NCBI RefSeq assembly: GCF_001649575.2
Contig: NC_051450.1
Coordinates: 11,235,783 to 11,299,782, forward strand
Direction of reading: 5' to 3'
DNA from: Kryptolebias marmoratus
Lineage: Eukaryota > Chordata > Actinopteri > Cyprinodontiformes > Rivulidae
Length of the DNA: 64,000 bases
Part shown: piece after piece, positions 1 to 12,896 of the stretch
Layout of the letters: each line of letters starts with the position of its first letter
Position numbering within the stretch: the first letter of the stretch is position 1
Made by a program: the position numbers and the translations under genes
The notes under the pieces: model-generated
Database searches by the model: none
Seen by the model: the letters and a program-made list of their open reading frames with translations, nothing else
Told to the model about the DNA's origin: nothing

Positions 1-82
1 GACAGTGAATACTTGCAGTGTGTTTTTATCCACACAAATAAACACACTAAAGTAGATTTGCATCGTATATCTTTGTCTCCAG

Positions 83-2179
83 CCCCTCGGCCGTTCCTGA
101 CAGTGACAGGAACTGTGCGTTTGGTGAACTCTGACCCCAGAGTGACCTCTTCACGTCAGGCTTCTGTAAGTTTCAGAGCAAATCTAACAACAGCTTTTAA
201 CGGTAAACTTGTCTGTATTAATGTCACAGCCAACGAAAGCTGATCAGGTTTGTTGTTTCTAAATGTACACCTTCCTCGTTTGATTAGATCTGCCTGTATC
301 TTGGTTTGTTTTGTACATAAATGCTCTTCTGACTTATTTTCTGTTTATGTCTTAGAATTTTTGACCAGAAATCATGCTCATGTTTGTGTTTTCCCTAGAT
401 ATATTTGTCCGAACTTGCAGATTTTGTCTTCCTTTTATAGAATTTTGTGTTTTAATAATTGCAACAAATTATGACAAAAGCTTATTAACATTATCAGTTG
501 AGCAGAGGAAAAAAAAACATAATAAATCCTGAAAAAGATAAATATTACTGTTTTATCGAATGGTACAACCTCACATTTATAATGTGATATAATATAATAT
601 AATTTAATTATAATTGACTGTTTTGAGATTGGATTACATTTGTTGTGTGTTTGAAAACTTGACTCAATGTGTGTAAGGTTGACACCCCCGTTAAAACAAA
701 ACTACAGCATGTTTGAGTCACAAAATGATCGCACACTTTCTAATTTATGTATATTTACTTGTTTATAAATATACAGATAAGTAAACATAAATGTAAAGGT
801 GTGAGTTTGTTGTCAGTTTTAGTTTATTTTTATAGGTTTTGTGGATAAAATTATATTTAAACTGCAGCGACTGATTATGACCACTAGATGGTGGTGTTGC
901 TCCACATTTTGTTGCAGCTTTGATTTGTTTGAAGTTTTAAACTTTGTTGGTAGGCCCACCAGAAACTACAAAAAACTACCGTATGTTACACAGAACAGGG
1001 AAAGTCTCGTTCGGTCCTTCCTCCTGTAATTTTGACATGAAGTAAAAAAATTAAGTAAAATAAAAGTCGACACAAAATAAACAATGGAAGACTGTTAATT
1101 AAGAATTATTTCCTCCTTTCCTTGCTTTTTCATTTCGAAACAGGTGTTTTTGAAGTGTTTTATTCCTTTATTCATTCATTTATTCTTGTTCAGACCTGAA
1201 AAATAATAAAAAAAAGAATAATTCCATTTTAAGACTATGTAGAAACTCTGGGTTGAATTCAAAGTGACTCAAAGATGAACCTTACAAGATTGTCATGAAA
1301 TGCTGTTTTTCATTTTTATTTTTATTAGAATCAGCACCACACAGACTTTTGCAAGCAGGAGGAGGAGAACGATGTGCACGAGGTTAGTTACTGTACCTTA
1401 AAACAAAATACAAAACAAGAGCTCTTTATCAAATCCATCATTTCATTGATTGTTTTTGTTGTTTCAGTACAATTAAGTGTCCTGTCATCCATCCCCAGAG
1501 CTACGACCAGGGGTGGTCAGGAATCGAAGCCCCCAGCTGTAAGCCAGGACCAGTGAGGAGAACCAAAGGCCTCCACACCGCAGGGATTTTTCCACAAGAG
1601 CAGGTAAACAGGGGTTGCTGTTCTGTGCTCAGATGACCTTGTGATCACAGAAAGCACCGCAAGAGTGTCTCAAGCCCCATTCTGAACTAAAATTGATGTC
1701 AAATGGATCTTTCTTTTCAAGTCGTACATACAGTAAAAAGAAGGAAAGTGTAATCCTGAAGGCTCATTTTTAAAGTCATGAAAGGTGCATCAGGAAAACA
1801 TACCAACATGCTGTTGCTAAATTAGAAAATCAGAAATATATTTACAAAAAACAATTCCTTCTTCCTTCAAAGTCTAAGACTTGTTCCAAGCAGGTTATTA
1901 AATGTTGCTACGCTTGCAGTGTTCTCAAAGTAAAACTTGATTTTACCTCCTTCTCCACACATTGTGTTGGTCTTGTGGCAGCTGAAACACAATCCTCTGC
2001 CTGTGATTATTGACAGCGGGACATTGTGAGACCCAAAACAAGACGTGTTTGAGGCCCTAACAGGAGTCTGGGTTTTGTGCCAGCATGAGATTACAGCCCA
2101 GAGCCTCTGAATGCTGCCTCTGTTTCCTCCACAGATCTGCAGGGAACGCTTCAGTGGGACCCCCTTCCGCCTCCAGTGA
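83..2179 (+). CDS. 3' end of an unidentified gene (four predicted exons, partial)
   Basis: Proposed exons are 83-165, 1329-1382, 1499-1603 and 2135-2179. Each is flanked by AG and GT (the last ends in TGA), and all four join in one open frame. The chain enters in phase 2 and the three internal junctions are phase 0. It encodes about 94 residues. The third exon reads SYDQGWSGIEAP at its start and is rich in Gly, Pro and basic residues. The last exon ends with FSGTPFRLQ and a stop. I recognise no domain, signal peptide or membrane segment, and I cannot name the family. An alternative acceptor at 1467 would start the third exon earlier, but then the frame no longer matches the second exon. The 5' part would lie left of the window. 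Support is only from splice sites and frame continuity, so individual exons could be wrong. Confidence 0.42.
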
Positions 2180-2404
2180 AGTGAAGAACGTGACACCCCA
2201 AAACTGTAGCTCCCCCTCTGACTTTGTGCTCCTTTTCGTAAAATTAGTTTTGTGGCATTTCGAGAAATTTGAGCTGTTCCAGCTGCAAATTCTGTTGAAA
2301 TGAAAACTAAAAACAAAGACATGAACAAGTAAAAACCTCTGTTCTCAAATGCTTTCAACAGGAAGACACAGCAGTAACAGTCTGCACACTTCACTAATCT
2401 TAAT

Positions 2405-2490
<86 letters not shown>

Positions 2491-2491
2491 A
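2405..2491. repeat. (GATA)n microsatellite
   Basis: About 21 uninterrupted copies of the tetranucleotide GATA. It lies just downstream of the terminal exon of the left-edge gene and next to an interspersed repeat. Confidence 0.97.
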
Positions 2492-2587
2492 GTGGGTGCC
2501 TGTTGTTGTTCATGATAGCATTTATTCTCCTTAGCATCCTCACTTCAGCCACCTGTTACTCTGATGGTGGAGCTCACCTTTTTTATC

Positions 2588-2740
2588 AAATGGTAAATGG
2601 CCTGCACTTGTATAGCACTTTTATCAAGTCCAAGGAATCCAAAGCACTTCACACCACAATCACAATCAGACACAACAGCTGAGATGAAAGGCGCAGGAGT
2701 TCGAACCAGCAACCCACTGGTTGTAGGACGAAGCCACTGC
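2588..2740. repeat. Interspersed teleost repeat fragment
   Basis: The segment starts near GGTAAATGGCCTGCACTTG, continues through a TATAGCAC / AAAGCACTTCACACCACAATC stretch, and ends near GTTCGAACCAGCAACCC. I recognise this order of motifs as a very common dispersed repeat in fish genomes, but I cannot assign it to a named family. The rest of 2180-3350 shows no gene; it is AT-rich spacer. Confidence 0.6.
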
Positions 2741-3359
2741 CACCCCAGTATCAGTTCATTAAGTCTTGCCACTGGCTACAGCAGTCCTGAAGAAGGAGCA
2801 CAGCAGAAGCTGGCAAATGGTAAAGGATCGTACTTTCCAGCTTGTCCGGCTGTACACCTAGATGCCTGTAGTAGGGGACACAATCCACCTCTGTCCCATG
2901 AATGTATGGGACATTATTCTGACTTAAAAATACACTTCAGATCATTTTTCAGGTGTAGATTATGTTTAGTGTGAGTTTGAGGTTTGATAGTGACCTCAAG
3001 TCAGATTGGCCTTAAAAATACAAAATGGCAGCGCCCCACAAATGGACATTTTGGCTTCAGTTTTGGACAATGAGCTTTAATGGAGTCACTTTGTCCATTT
3101 TATTTATGTTGACCTATATATAAGTCTCTGTATTAGTAAGTCTGCAAATTAGCCTGCTTTTAACATGCATCATTGTTTAATGCACTTCCACTGTTCTAAA
3201 TACATTTAAATTTTAAAATATATAATTTTTACGAAGAGGAATGTTATTTTTGACATTTGTAATTTAGATTCTCCCTTGAAAAAATGTGATTTTGGGAAGA
3301 AGGAACACCAGTATTGAGATAAAAAAGTAATTAGGAGTGGTTTGATTATATGTCATAAC

Positions 3360-3536
3360 GGCCTGCCATATTGCCGGTGTGGACGTAAACGGTTAACGGT
3401 CCGCGGTGACGTCACCGTCCGCTGCTTTTCCTCTGTGGAACGCTTTGATCCGGAGAGGAGGTCGAAATTTCCCAAAAATCCACCGACAGCTTTCACCCAC
3501 GGATCCTCCGCTGCCGCCGGATAAACACAGCAAAAA
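3360..3536 (+). promoter_or_regulatory. anxa13: Putative anxa13 promoter and 5' UTR
   Basis: A locally CpG-rich block directly precedes the annexin start codon, in an otherwise AT-rich region. It contains a full palindromic cAMP-response element, TGACGTCA, at 3407-3414, inside a 14-bp perfect palindrome at 3404-3417. No TATA box is evident, which would fit a CpG-type promoter. The transcription start site cannot be placed from sequence alone. Confidence 0.5.
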
Positions 3537-6500
3537 ATGGGCAACTGTCAAGTAGGTGACATTTGTGTCTTTTTACTCTTTTTGTTCTTTAGACCTGCTC
3601 TTCAAATCTGAACAGTCATGAATTTGGGTTTTAATAGAGGCAGGTTTCGGACTTGCGTACTTTGTAGCCTCTTTTGGGTTTATTTCTGGACCTTATTTAA
3701 CCAAGTAATTAACCAAGTAACTCAGCGAGAAAGCGTTTGGGCTTTAGGTCCAAGTTAGGGGCTGTTTGTTTTAAGGTTTGACCGTCGCAGAGGACGCTGA
3801 AGCGGACTGGGGAAAAGGGCCGCTCCTCTGCGGCTCCATCCCAGCTCCGTCACACGACTCCACCTCTGAACGAGGCTCTTTAACCAGTTTGACCCCCTTT
3901 TTGAACTATAATTGTTACTAATGACAATATAATCCTGTAGTTTAATCAGAAGATTAAAAAGAATTGAAGAGGTTGAAGCTTTTCCATCAGTTTCACTGTA
4001 GTAAAGAAGAATTAAAATCTATGTAGATTCTTTGCTGTAGTTTTTAATCCCATATTTAAACAGTTTGTACTAATTATCTGACCTTAACCAAGTTTGCTTA
4101 AGAGTTTTTGACCCTGAATTTCTTTATCAAAGCCTCCTCCATCTGCCAGCTGCTTCATCCAGTCATGAATCCCTGCTTAAATGATAATTAACTTGATTTA
4201 ATGTGTATTTGCTGCACAACAATCCTGCTTCCTTTCTTTCCGCAGCCTACGGTGTTTCCCTATGAGGATTTCGATGTGGTTGCCGACATCAAGGCCATCC
4301 GCAAAGCCTGCAAAGGATTAGGTTGGTTGGAGATGTTATGAAAATGGTGTAATGTTCTCGAACTTGTTCTGATTTTGTGTTTTCATGTGCCATCTCCTCA
4401 GGAACTGACGAGCAGGCCATCATCGACATCCTGGCGAACCGCAGCGCCTCTCAGCGCCAGGAAATCAAAACGGCTTACTTCGAGAAGTACGACGACGTGA
4501 GTGCCATCCGGCGTTGGTCCAACGTGAAACACGCTTCTTGCCGCCTTTTTCAAGAACGAAATCCTCTCTTTCTGGTGTAGGAGCTGGTGGACAAGCTGAA
4601 GAGCGAACTGTCGGGGAACTTCGAGAAGGCTATCCTCGCCCTGCTCGACCCGCCCGTCATCTACGCTGTGAAGGAGCTCCGGAAGGCCATGAAAGGGCCA
4701 GGAACGGACGAGGACGTCCTGGTTGAAATCCTCTGCACCGCCACCAACGCTGTAAGCGCCGAACGCTTCCTTCGCAAAGCTGCACTCAGGAGACACTCAT
4801 GTGGAAATCTGTCTTTGTTGTCAACAGGATATCGCTATGTTCAAGGAGTGCTACTTTCAGGGTAAGTAGCACATTTCAATTCACCCACAGATTTGCTCCT
4901 GTGAGGGTTTCCTGTCACTGTATTGGGAGCTTGTGAGGAACTAAGCGCGGCTGACTCATGATGGCTGACTTCAACCTCTATGATCCTATTTTTGTTCCTT
5001 GTGCTGTAATTTCGGGTCACACTTTGTTTAGTCAAGGCCCATCCTGCTCCAGCTTCCCCTCCACAGTCCTGATTGTTGTTACCCTCTTGTCTTTTCACGA
5101 TTTAATACTTTGAGTCTTGTTTTGCTCTCTAAGATATTTGGCTTACAGTACTTATATATAATCTGTGTTGGGAAATGCAGAATTGTTTTAAAAATGTCTT
5201 CTATTTGGGCTTCATTTTTTTTTAAAAGTGTTAGTAGTTTATCATTAAATTGAAAGCCCTATATGTGGTTTTTAGCACCAGATATGATGCACTTTCAGTT
5301 TTCCTTTAAGGTTTCTTTAATGGAATAAAATGTGTACTGATGTGTTGTAATGAATTATGGCTTGACTGATTGTCTATCTTCGGCTGAGAAAGACCTACAC
5401 CTCATCTACTGCATGCGCCCGACTGCTGCTGCTGCTTGCTGATGAACTTGGCGATTCAGTATTTTAAATTCTAGACGTTTTTGTCCAACTTTTGACCTGT
5501 TTTGTCAGAATAATTGGCACACAAATGCATGTATTGTAAGCCAAAAACTGATTTTCCATCCCCACCATGTTATGGATTAGATTTGAAAACATTCATAATA
5601 GTCTATGAACCCTAATTCGAGCTGTTTGTAAAGAGGTTTGTGGTCTGAAACTCATACGCGATTGGTGTTCCATTGTTCAACATAACGATAAAACTCATTT
5701 TAGTTTCTATTACAGAACCTCTTTCCTTTGTTAACCAAGTCTTTGAAATGTGCTTTAAAACGGGTGATTTGAAGAGCAGTTTGCTTCCTGTCAACCAACT
5801 CTCCTAGTGCAATAGCTAACTATAATAAACAAGTCGTAATTTCTGTGGTGACCAAATATTTAACGGTGCCAAACTCAGCTTTGTGTTCTGGTTCATAAAG
5901 AGTAAAAAGCTCAGTAAAAGTTAAAAGATTTGACAAAGTTTTCGATGCTGGAGTTTTGGCCACGTTGCGCTGAAGCTTTTGCTGCACTCAGACAGAATTT
6001 GGACCAAGTTTATTGACCTACAGCTCCCAGACGTAGGTGGATTAAGAGGCGTAATTTATGCCATAAAGCAGCCGAGTTAGTCAGGAAATATGAGAGGTTG
6101 TTTCGGCTGCTCTGTCATTGATCTCTAACTGCTGCTGCTGTCTTTCTTGTAGGCAGATCTGACATTCATTCAACATTTAGTTCTTTCATTGTATGATTTA
6201 CTTGTTGGAAAAGTTTCTACCTACAACCGTAGTGAGGGTGTAGAGCTCAGACCAAATTCACTAAGAAGGAAAATACCTGAATGCATCAACGACTCAAAAA
6301 CTTGTATTTGTATCATCAGATTGTCTGTTTTTTATGCGCTCACGTGTTGTCTTATTTTGACTTCACTTTCACAGTTCATGAACGTGATCTGGAAGCCGAT
6401 ATCGAGGGCGACACGAGCGGGGATGTCAGAAACCTTCTCACCGCTCTTCTGCAAGTAAGCAGCCCCGAGTTTCCACTCTGCTCGTGAAACCGGACTCCTC

Positions 6501-8005
6501 CTCCCGTCCGCCCCCGCTCTGACACTGAGCTCGCTGTCCCCGAGCCCCCACCGCAGCCTTTAAACACACGCTCTCTGGACGCTGTCCAGACACCCTGTCG
6601 TTAGCAAAAGACCCGATTGCCTCACTGCAGACCTCCTCTTCTTCCAGGGCAACAGAGATGAGAGTTACGAGGTGGACGAGGACCTGGCGGAGCTAGACGC
6701 CGCCGCCCTGTTTGAGGTTTCATTTTAAACACGACCTCCTGATAAGCCTCCCTTGTCGTCCTAATGGACACTGATCCGCAGTGACGTTTGCTTATCTCGC
6801 GCAGGCCGGTGAGGGTTGCTTTGGGACGGATGAATGCACCTTCAGCCACATCCTGGCCACCAGAAATTACCTGCAGCTCCAGGTCATCTTTAAGATATAT
6901 GAGCAGGTATTTCAGTCCACAGCTGCATTAAACACCGATTATCAGTTTGCACTCATAAATCAGTGCTCAGATTCTTTTGACAAGTGAATCATGGATGTAA
7001 TTTCACACACTTATGGCGCTCATAGAGTTATTTTCTACCTGTAGCTTTCTGGAACTGAAATCCTGGATGCCATTGAGAATGAGACAGGTGGAACACTGAA
7101 AAAATGCTACGTTGCTCTTGGTAAGGAGGGTGTTTTTATAATATTAGATGCAGTTAAATTAGCTCGCAGCATGAATTTAATTCCACAGGTTGGGAGAAGC
7201 ATCCCAGGTTTTGTATTTGAGCTCTTTTTTTTTTTTTTTTTCTTTCTGACGCAGTGAGAGTTGCTAAAAACCCGCAGCTCTACTTCGCCAGGCGCCTGCA
7301 CGACGCGATGAAGGGAGCAGGAACCGACGAGGACACCCTGATTCGAATCATCGTGTGCCGCTCCGAGGTAATTTAACTGAAGGGAAGCAGATGGAGCCGG
7401 ACATTCAAGGCTGTTTATTTTATGTTGTTTTTTTTTTAAATGATTGACACCGATGAGGTTGGCCAGTTTCTGAATCCGGCTTTTATTGTTAGTTTGTCTT
7501 TGGCTCACAGCTTTAATAATTTATTGTTTATGCACATTACAGTCTGCTAGATGGCTACAATAATGGTGAAAGAAATTTCAGTTATAGTTAATAGTAAGAA
7601 TTGCACAGAGCTAAAGACAGAGATGGTATATTTGATGTTCCTTCAAAGGTTAGCCTAAAGTCCTCATCAGTTTTTTTTTTGAGTCTGTGCCAAAACGAAA
7701 AAAAAACTCCATATCATGAAAGGTACCCCATCAAGGGGGAAAAGTGACCTGTAGCAACACTGCTGTCCGCATACGTGTGCTCACCTGTGAAAGGACAGAT
7801 TTACCTTTAAGAATATATATTTTAAAACCTCCAAACCAAGCATAGTGGCTGGTATTAAATGGATGCATTCCCTTCTTTCCAACAGTTCGACTTGGAGACC
7901 ATCAAAGACATGTACCTCGAGAAGTACGACGTGTCTCTGAAGGACGCCATACGGGACGAGTGCAGCGGCGACTTCAAGCGTCTCCTGCTGGCCCTCTGCC
8001 ACTAG
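3537..8005 (+). CDS. anxa13: Annexin A13 (complete, 11 coding exons)
   Basis: Exons: 3537-3551, 4246-4321, 4402-4496, 4581-4751, 4828-4861, 6375-6454, 6648-6716, 6805-6906, 7045-7120, 7255-7367, 7886-8005. All are bounded by AG/GT and all phases agree. The sum is 951 nt, giving 316 aa plus TAG, the same length as the short form of mammalian annexin A13. The protein has four annexin repeats. Type II Ca2+ loops are visible as GLGT (29-32, acidic partner E71), GPGT (101-104, D143) and GAGT (260-263, E302); repeat 3 has GEGCFGT (182-188). Annexins bind acidic phospholipid membranes in a Ca2+-dependent way. The MGNC start fits the N-myristoylation known for A13, which targets it to epithelial membranes. 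Teleosts carry anxa13 and an anxa13-like copy, and I cannot say which this is. Exon 1 encodes only MGNCQ, which is why it is easily missed. Confidence 0.93.
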
Positions 8006-10500
8006 AAGCCGGAGGCGGTTTTCTGTCTAACAAACTAACTACACCCAGTCTCTGTAAGGCATTATGTGGGGAGCAGGAGGGTGCTGAAGTGATGGAATTA
8101 TTTATTTATCCCACAGGTGGGTCGTTGTTTTTAAACTTTATTATTATTATAGGGTTCCTAAGTATATGAAACTGTCTAACTGCCCTTGGTCAAATTTTTA
8201 ATCTTAATTCTGTTCACCAGCGTTTATATATTCAGAGATGATTTTACTGGAAGAAAAGCACCAAGATATCTTTGTTTCAGCTGAACAAAAGACACCCTGA
8301 TTAAATGACACCCAAGATGATCTGATCAAATGACTTAAAGCTCCATAAGATAAGAAAATTATAAAAACATTGGCCGTGTTTTACCCTCACTCTGTTACAA
8401 CGCTATCTTAGTAAATAGTTCCTAATCAGCTTTTTCACCCTCTCTGCCCCCAACCGCTGCTACGATTGACGCAATCACTCCGTTTGCCTTGAAGTTTGTG
8501 TTTTTGATGGAAGGAAGGTCAACGTTCGTGTTGACGGGCTGTTAACGAAGGAGCGTTACAAAGAATATGCAACGAACTCACTTCCTGAAGTGTTTTCACA
8601 AACGGTTGTATCAGCTGCTGAAAGAAACTATACTAACTTATATTATGTTGCACGTTTTTATCCTGTACATCAAGAATGCCTTGACAAATCCAACCACACC
8701 TTACCTTACATACTTATTTTGTATTTTATTACTTATTGAGGACAAAATTAAGATATATAATTATAGAGTTGACTGTTTAAGGCAGCCCAGAGGTGATGTG
8801 TGAAAAGAACACCTATAAATATGTTTAGGTGATCCCAGTGTTCACCATCTTGGTAATCTGATGGTGTTTTCATTTGTGTATCTTTTTATGGCAGCTTAAA
8901 TTTGTTACAACTCACCACTGTTTGCAACACGCTGAACAGATACTCAAGAGATGACACCAACCTGAACAACTGTTCTCCTCTCACTAGCCAAAGAGTTTTA
9001 ACCTAACTACTAATAAAGTTCACTGTAACACCCGTTTGTTTACGTTTTCATTCATCCCCTGATAATAAGATGCGTCCACATGAAAGCTTGTGTTGTTATT
9101 TCATCACTGTTCTTATAATTATGTAGTTTTCTTCATAACTCCATAACTCTCCTCCCACAGAATAAATACATTTGGTTTGATAAACTCATCAAATGTACAT
9201 GAAGAGTGATTTCGATCTTAACCAGGCCCAGCCAGAAGAGATGAGACGCAACATGAGAGGAGTTTCCGTCCTAAATGTGGGAAAAGCATTCGTCTGTGAG
9301 AAAAAGTCTTTAAATCATGGACAAACAGTCAGAGGGATTTTGGTTTATAATGTCATAAACAGCTGTCAGCGTAAATGCAACAGAGACATAAAATGTAGCA
9401 GAAAAATGATATATTTATGGCAGCTCTTTCATGGTGAAAGAGGGTCTGCATCTCTGGATTTCAGCGTGTGTCGCTTGAAATGGTGTTCAAATCCCACTGT
9501 TAACACTTCCAAGTCATTTATGAGCAGGGCGCCATCATCTAACCGTGAAGCATTTCCACATAATGAGGCTAAGAATCATAGATGTTCTCTTCTTCACCGT
9601 TATTTAATGGTGATCTAATCGTGGACTGAGTAGGAGTCTAAAGCCAAAATCTGTTCGATTCAATCAATTAAGGTAGGTGGGGCAACTCTGTTTACAATCT
9701 GAAACAAGCATATTCAAAAGAAAGAAAGTTCTGTAAACACAATAATATGTTTTTCCAGATTGTTACAATGATGATATGAGAGTGCCAAAGTGCTCAAAAG
9801 TGCTTCTAGTATTTAAAGAGCTGATCTTTTTGTAAATGACCAAGCCATGATATAATAATCCATTAAAATCAATAAATGTAAATAAATACTATCAGCAACA
9901 ATTGTCATAAATGTTCTTATTTGTTTAAAGTTTTAAAGATGAAATTTAACAATTTTGGCCGCTCTTCTAATATGATTTTTATTTCTCATTTTTTTAAGGA
10001 TAGTGTGTAGTCCAATGTGGTCCCAAGACAGTTAAATTCATTGTCACTCCGCCTCCTCAGTACTCCGCTTTACCGGCCGGCGTTTAAATGGAGTAGACCC
10101 TAAACACAGCCCCTTTAATCTGTGTCGCTCCTCTGTCGCCTTCAATAACACTCGTAAATTATACACTTCCTCAGAAGTAAAATAAAATGACGTAGAATAT
10201 AAGCTGTATTTTGGAGAGCAACGTGAAGGGTCTGTAATTTGAACTGGATACTCATGATTTCATTGCATTTTCTTAATTTGGGTCACAAACTATAAAATGA
10301 GGAGATCTAAAATAATATTGTCTTGTCACGAAGCTTAAAAACAGTAAAAACAAACAGAACAAACAGTTGTGGTAAAGCATTAGTTGTCCTAGGTTTATAC
10401 AACCTTCAATTATTTTTGTCAAAAATATTCTAATAACGTAAATATTTCCTCTTCAGATCTACTAGTTTTAGGAATTACAACGTTTTAGTTAGGCACCTGA
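8006..10500. other. anxa13 3' UTR and spacer before the CCDC106-like gene
   Basis: No coding sequence is supported here. Candidate poly(A) signals for anxa13 are AATAAA at 9012-9017 and 9161-9166, with more near 9880-9900. The actual 3' end cannot be chosen without transcripts. The longest open frame (9193-9618) has no recognisable domain and lacks exon-like composition. Confidence 0.5.
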
Positions 10501-10519
10501 AAGCACCTCAGCGTCTCTC

Positions 10520-10560
10520 ATCGCGCCGTGGCTCCGCCCCCTCCTCCTCCCAGAGATGCA
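10520..10560 (+). promoter_or_regulatory. Putative GC-box promoter of the CCDC106-like gene
   Basis: A CpG and C-rich patch contains a GC box (GGCTCCGCCCCCTCC at about 10530-10544) in AT-rich surroundings. It is followed within 150 bp by a strong-looking splice donor at 10694. This is the expected layout for a TATA-less promoter with a short noncoding first exon, and it sits 3.1 kb upstream of the CCDC106-like start codon. It is an inference from composition only. Confidence 0.42.
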
Positions 10561-10574
10561 TCCAGTAGTGTCGC

Positions 10575-10693
10575 ATTTTACGTCTCGTCTCTGTTTGTGT
10601 TTATGAAAAGAGATGCGTTTAGGCTGATTTTCACAACAAGACAAACACTGGAGACGTCTCAGCTCCTCTTCTGACCGCGGGGCTCACTAAAAG
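10575..10693 (+). other. Predicted noncoding first exon of the CCDC106-like gene
   Basis: The segment ends at AAAAG followed by the donor GTGCGT (10694). A matching acceptor (pyrimidine-rich tract ending in GCTCAG at 13591-13596) starts the exon that holds the ATG at 13616. The start of this exon is a guess based on the GC box. The intron between (10694-13596) holds a palindromic repeat at about 12293-12408 and a 22-bp-period array at 12831-12896; I see no coding sequence in it. Confidence 0.38.
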
Positions 10694-12292
10694 GTGCGTT
10701 GTTTTGCGTGTTTCGTCGCCTTTGTTGGTTCCCTTTCCCGATTTTCTTCTGCCAGTAATTACAGTCATTTAGCATCCATCTTGGCTGGAGGTAATTAAAC
10801 CCACAGTAAGCAGGCATGCTCAGCTCTTTGTAGCCCACTGAACACTGTGCCTTTAAGTGTTTTACAAGGCTCATAACTTTTGTCGTGCTCACAATTCTGT
10901 TTAAAACAATATAGATACGTCCTAGTAATTAAACAGAGGGTACACGATAAAAGGTAATACTGTCTGTTAAAATGGGGGAAAAGTTATTTTAATGAAAACA
11001 TAAATCCTATTGGAATTTCCTCTTTCCTTAAATAAACGCATTTTTGTTTTTATGCTCAGGTATCCATCACCTGAACGCACCACTTCTCTTACAACATGTA
11101 ACTTCATAATAACTCGTTACTCATCTGTAATTTTATCATGAAAGCTGTTCCTGTCTGCATATTTCCCCCCAGAGGTGTTTATCATCCGCCCAGAAGGTGA
11201 AGGAATACTGTTTTTGCCTGTGTCGTTTATCATTATGTCACATGAACCACTTACCTACTTACCTTTGCGTTACAGGTTTTATTAGGATGCCCAGCTCCCA
11301 AGCCTGGTAAATTACTGGGTGTGTGTCTCTACACGCTGCACCTTCTGCCATTTGATTCCCCTGAAATCATCCAGTCCAACCCGTCTGCCAGGTTCAGATC
11401 TAAAAATTAGTTTTAGATAAATGAGGAAGTTTGCATCAAACACGACGTCGTGCACAGAGACTACTAACCCTATCATTGCAATCGAAGTGATCATTTATTA
11501 AGAAGGAACAGACTCTCCTGCAGCCTTAATTTAGACATTTTTCTCCTTAAATTTCATGTTCAGAAGCTGCTGTTGTTTTGATCCCTCCACGTTTTCTGAG
11601 TTTTTGCCAAACGCAGCCAGTCTGCACACACGTTCAGAGCAAAAGAACAACCCCAGGGTGACAAAATGAGCACAGAGAAACAAAAACACTCAATTCTGGT
11701 TGTCTTAACATTGATATGCGATATGAACTTCTCTGGCACTGGCTTCATAAACAACTCGATCTTCATTTGTTTGGTGGCTTAAGTACAAGGGTGAAAGCCT
11801 TTTCTCGATGCAGTAGTAAAAAAAAAAAAAGCATCCCTTCTTTTGCCAGTCATTAATAATTAATTATGAAGTGAAAGCCTGCAAACCTGAAACCGTCGAG
11901 AAACTCAGACCAGCAAAGTATGTTTAACTCATTTTACTGCAGGAATGCTCAAAGCAGGACTTTAGCTGTTTTGCAATATAAACTTTAAATTATTAATAAA
12001 GGCCTCTGGTGCTGCCTTTTTACTGGCATTCCTCAGAACTCATGACGCATCACATGCATTAATTAGTGGCGGGGCTTGGACATAAACAGACTCTGTATTG
12101 ACCTACAGATTTCACAGAGGTTTTTATCAATGTATATTTTTTTTACAGGTGCTTTATACAAGAAAAGTCTAAAGAGTTTTAGTTGTTTATATGGATTACT
12201 ACATAGGTTTTTAATGGTTTATATTCATTAGTGCAGGGATTTGAGGAAAAACAAAGTGTGTATTGTGTCCACTGAAGCGGTGGTGGGGAGGG

Positions 12293-12408
12293 CCACCATC
12301 CTGCACGTTTTAGGTGTTTCTCTGCTTCGACACTCCTAATTTGAATGACTGAGTGATTACCAGGCCTGCTGAGGAGCAGGGAAACATCTTAAACATGCAG
12401 GATAGTGT
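12293..12408. repeat. Foldback (palindromic) MITE-like element
   Basis: The left arm (12293-12326, CCACCATCCTGCACGTTTTA onward) is a near reverse complement of the right arm (12376-12408). Homology to the common form of this fish element probably extends out to about 12440, where GGACTGGAACTGGACACC follows. I recognise it as an abundant teleost foldback repeat but do not know its family name. Confidence 0.7.
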
Positions 12409-12830
12409 TCCTCCAGGACTGGAACTGGACACCGCTGCACTAAAGGGAACTGCAAGGACTTTAGTTTCACAGTCGTAGCATCACCTGCTTCTTTTAAAGA
12501 ATCTTTGTTTTTGTGTCATGAAATAGTGAAATCAAATTAGCAAAATTCAGCTGTCAGGACAACTAATATTCAGTAGTTTCATGACATTTCCATTTTATGT
12601 AGTATAAAATGGTTTTTTTTATCAGTAAACTTTGCTGTATCATGGCAAATAAATATATTTCCTGCAACATCAGCATGCACAATTTTAAAATCACGCGACA
12701 TATTCTGATTATATAATCTGTGCAAGAAATCACTTCAGGTTCTTAGGAATTAAAGCAGGACTAGTTACAGCTCTGCACGTGTTTGTGAGAACCTGCCCAT
12801 AATCAGATGGATCCACATCTCCCGAAAGAA

Positions 12831-12896
12831 ATAGTAATTAGAAGGTCTTTATCTCCTAATTACAGTATATAGATCTCATAATTACAAGATGTGTCT
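12831..12896. repeat. Three degenerate 22-bp units, each with TAATTA
   Basis: TAATTA occurs at 12835, 12857 and 12879, exactly 22 bp apart, with diverged sequence between. This fits a decayed copy of the 22-bp TAATTAC/GAGAT-type minisatellite seen in vertebrate genomes. TAATTA is also a homeodomain core site, so a regulatory role cannot be excluded. Confidence 0.6.

Noticed and set aside
1867..2394. 175-residue minus-strand open frame
   Set aside because: It runs opposite the predicted terminal exon of the left-edge gene, has no recognisable domain, and has a composition typical of a chance frame.
2690..2710. tRNA-like B-box word (GTTCGAACC)
   Set aside because: No cloverleaf could be drawn around it; it is part of a dispersed repeat.
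9193..9618. 141-residue plus-strand open frame downstream of anxa13
   Set aside because: No domain, AT-rich codon use unlike the real exons, and it lies in the likely 3' UTR or spacer.
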